Of a DNA stretch of 6,777 nt, positions 6,241-6,777 are shown piece by piece. Below the pieces are notes generated by a model. That model ran no database searches, was not told where the DNA came from, and saw nothing but the letters and a program-made list of their open reading frames with translations. Source of the DNA: Nitrospirota bacterium (GTDB lineage: Bacteria; Nitrospirota; 9FT-COMBO-42-15; HDB-SIOI813). Every line of letters starts with the position of its first letter. The stretch's first letter is position 1. The position numbers were made by a program, and so were the translations under genes. The stretch lies in the NCBI GenBank assembly GCA_023248365.1, contig JAHFER010000035.1, forward strand, positions 3,630-10,406, given 5' to 3'.

Positions 6241-6777
6241 TCAAGGTGTTGTACTGGTAAGATAATAAACATCGTTATGTCTGTTAGTTGTGTTCTCTGT
6301 ATCTCCGCTTGCACCACCGCTGACATATATATTACCTGAAGTCGTATCGGCCACAACAGCATGATGGAATAGAGCTGTTGGCAACGGGGGGAGGGGCTGC
6401 CCGTTTATAACATCAAGGTCTCCCGCATCATTAACATAATAAGAGTATACAGAGGAAAATGCTTTGTATGCGGGTTTACTGTTATCATCCCCGTCCCTCC
6501 CTCCCAAAACAAAAATATACCTGTTCAGACTTACTGCTGCATGGTCTATTAAATAAACAGGAAGATTATTTGAGGCATACTTCCAGGGTCCCGGAATCCC
6601 GTCTCTTGCTATCTTTGAATATATGATCTCGTTATGAAATTCCTGTTTACCGATATCACCGCTGTTGCCTCCTATTACATAAAGATAGTTGTCACCATTT
6701 ACATTAACTGCTACTGATGCATGCTTACTTAAAGTATAGGGAAGATCAAAACCAGGCTTGTTCAACCAACCTTTGAT
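6241..6777 (-). CDS. Kelch-repeat beta-propeller protein, C-terminal part (N-terminus off right edge)
   Basis: The reading frame is open to the right edge (it begins IKGWLNKPGFDLP inside the window), so a TTG at 6765 is probably not its start. The 179 visible codons hold three Kelch-like blades, each with the hallmark double glycine after a hydrophobic strand: NYLYVIGGNSG, RYIFVLGGRDGDD and GNIYVSGGASG. Each is preceded by a His/Ala-Val-containing strand (KHASVAV, DHAAVSL, HHAVVAD). Kelch blades stack into a beta-propeller used for binding, and in bacteria these proteins are often secreted or surface-associated. Localisation cannot be judged because the N-terminus is missing. The protein ends in a short YYLTSTTP tail after the last blade, with no anchor motif. 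The stop is TGA at 6241-6243. It is upstream of and co-directional with the transglycosylase gene. Specific function is unknown. Confidence 0.82.
   Translation of the reverse strand: MKGWLNKPGFDLPYTLSKHASVAVNVNGDNYLYVIGGNSGDIGKQEFHNEIIYSKIARDGIPGPWKYASNNLPVYLIDHAAVSLNRYIFVLGGRDGDDNSKPAYKAFSSVYSYYVNDAGDLDVINGQPLPPLPTALFHHAVVADTTSGNIYVSGGASGDTENTTNRHNDVYYLTSTTP

Noticed and set aside
6235..6247. ACCTTG-T-CAAGGT palindrome at the Kelch gene stop codon as a terminator (minus strand)
   Set aside because: The stem is only about five usable pairs with a minimal loop and a short T stretch, too weak to call.

Overview
The window is about 6.8 kb of moderately AT-rich bacterial chromosome, probably from a Gram-negative organism. 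The evidence for Gram-negative is a lipobox protein and an exported lytic transglycosylase with an N-terminal DUF4124 segment. The two intergenic repeat families are of kinds I associate with uncultured Nitrospirota, Desulfobacterota and similar environmental lineages, but the taxonomic call is weak. There is no phage, transposase, CRISPR, rRNA or tRNA signal.

The left part (1-3021) is an ion and osmotic-stress transport region in which most genes are broken. At the left edge, on the minus strand, is a 5'-truncated NhaA Na+/H+ antiporter remnant. Next, also minus, is an intact CLC-family chloride channel/transporter (257-1618). Upstream of it and overlapping its start codon is a minus-strand MscS-type mechanosensitive channel remnant. 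After a 290-bp divergent regulatory gap (1939-2228), which holds a good minus-strand promoter, three TCAAATAA direct repeats and a TTGACA-containing dyad, comes a second MscS-type gene on the plus strand. It belongs to a different subfamily and has also lost its middle. Both MscS remnants keep an N-terminal membrane part and part of the cytoplasmic beta/C-terminal domain, and in both the two parts lie in different reading frames.

The middle part (3131-5322, plus) holds a small unrecognised lipoprotein and nadB (L-aspartate oxidase, first step of de novo NAD synthesis). nadB has a full inverted-repeat element just upstream of its start and a single arm of the same repeat downstream. Between nadB and the converging minus-strand genes lies a MITE-like nested palindrome (5341-5463). 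Its two hairpins differ by compensatory base changes and both can present GNRA tetraloops.

The right part (5513-6777, minus) holds a lytic transglycosylase and, upstream of it, the C-terminal part of a Kelch-type beta-propeller protein that continues past the right edge. nadB and these genes are convergent. The stretches 160-256 and 3022-3130 show no gene or clear signal.

There is no convincing new multi-gene system here. The most distinctive features are the decayed ion-transport region with one surviving CLC gene, and the structurally conserved nested palindrome.
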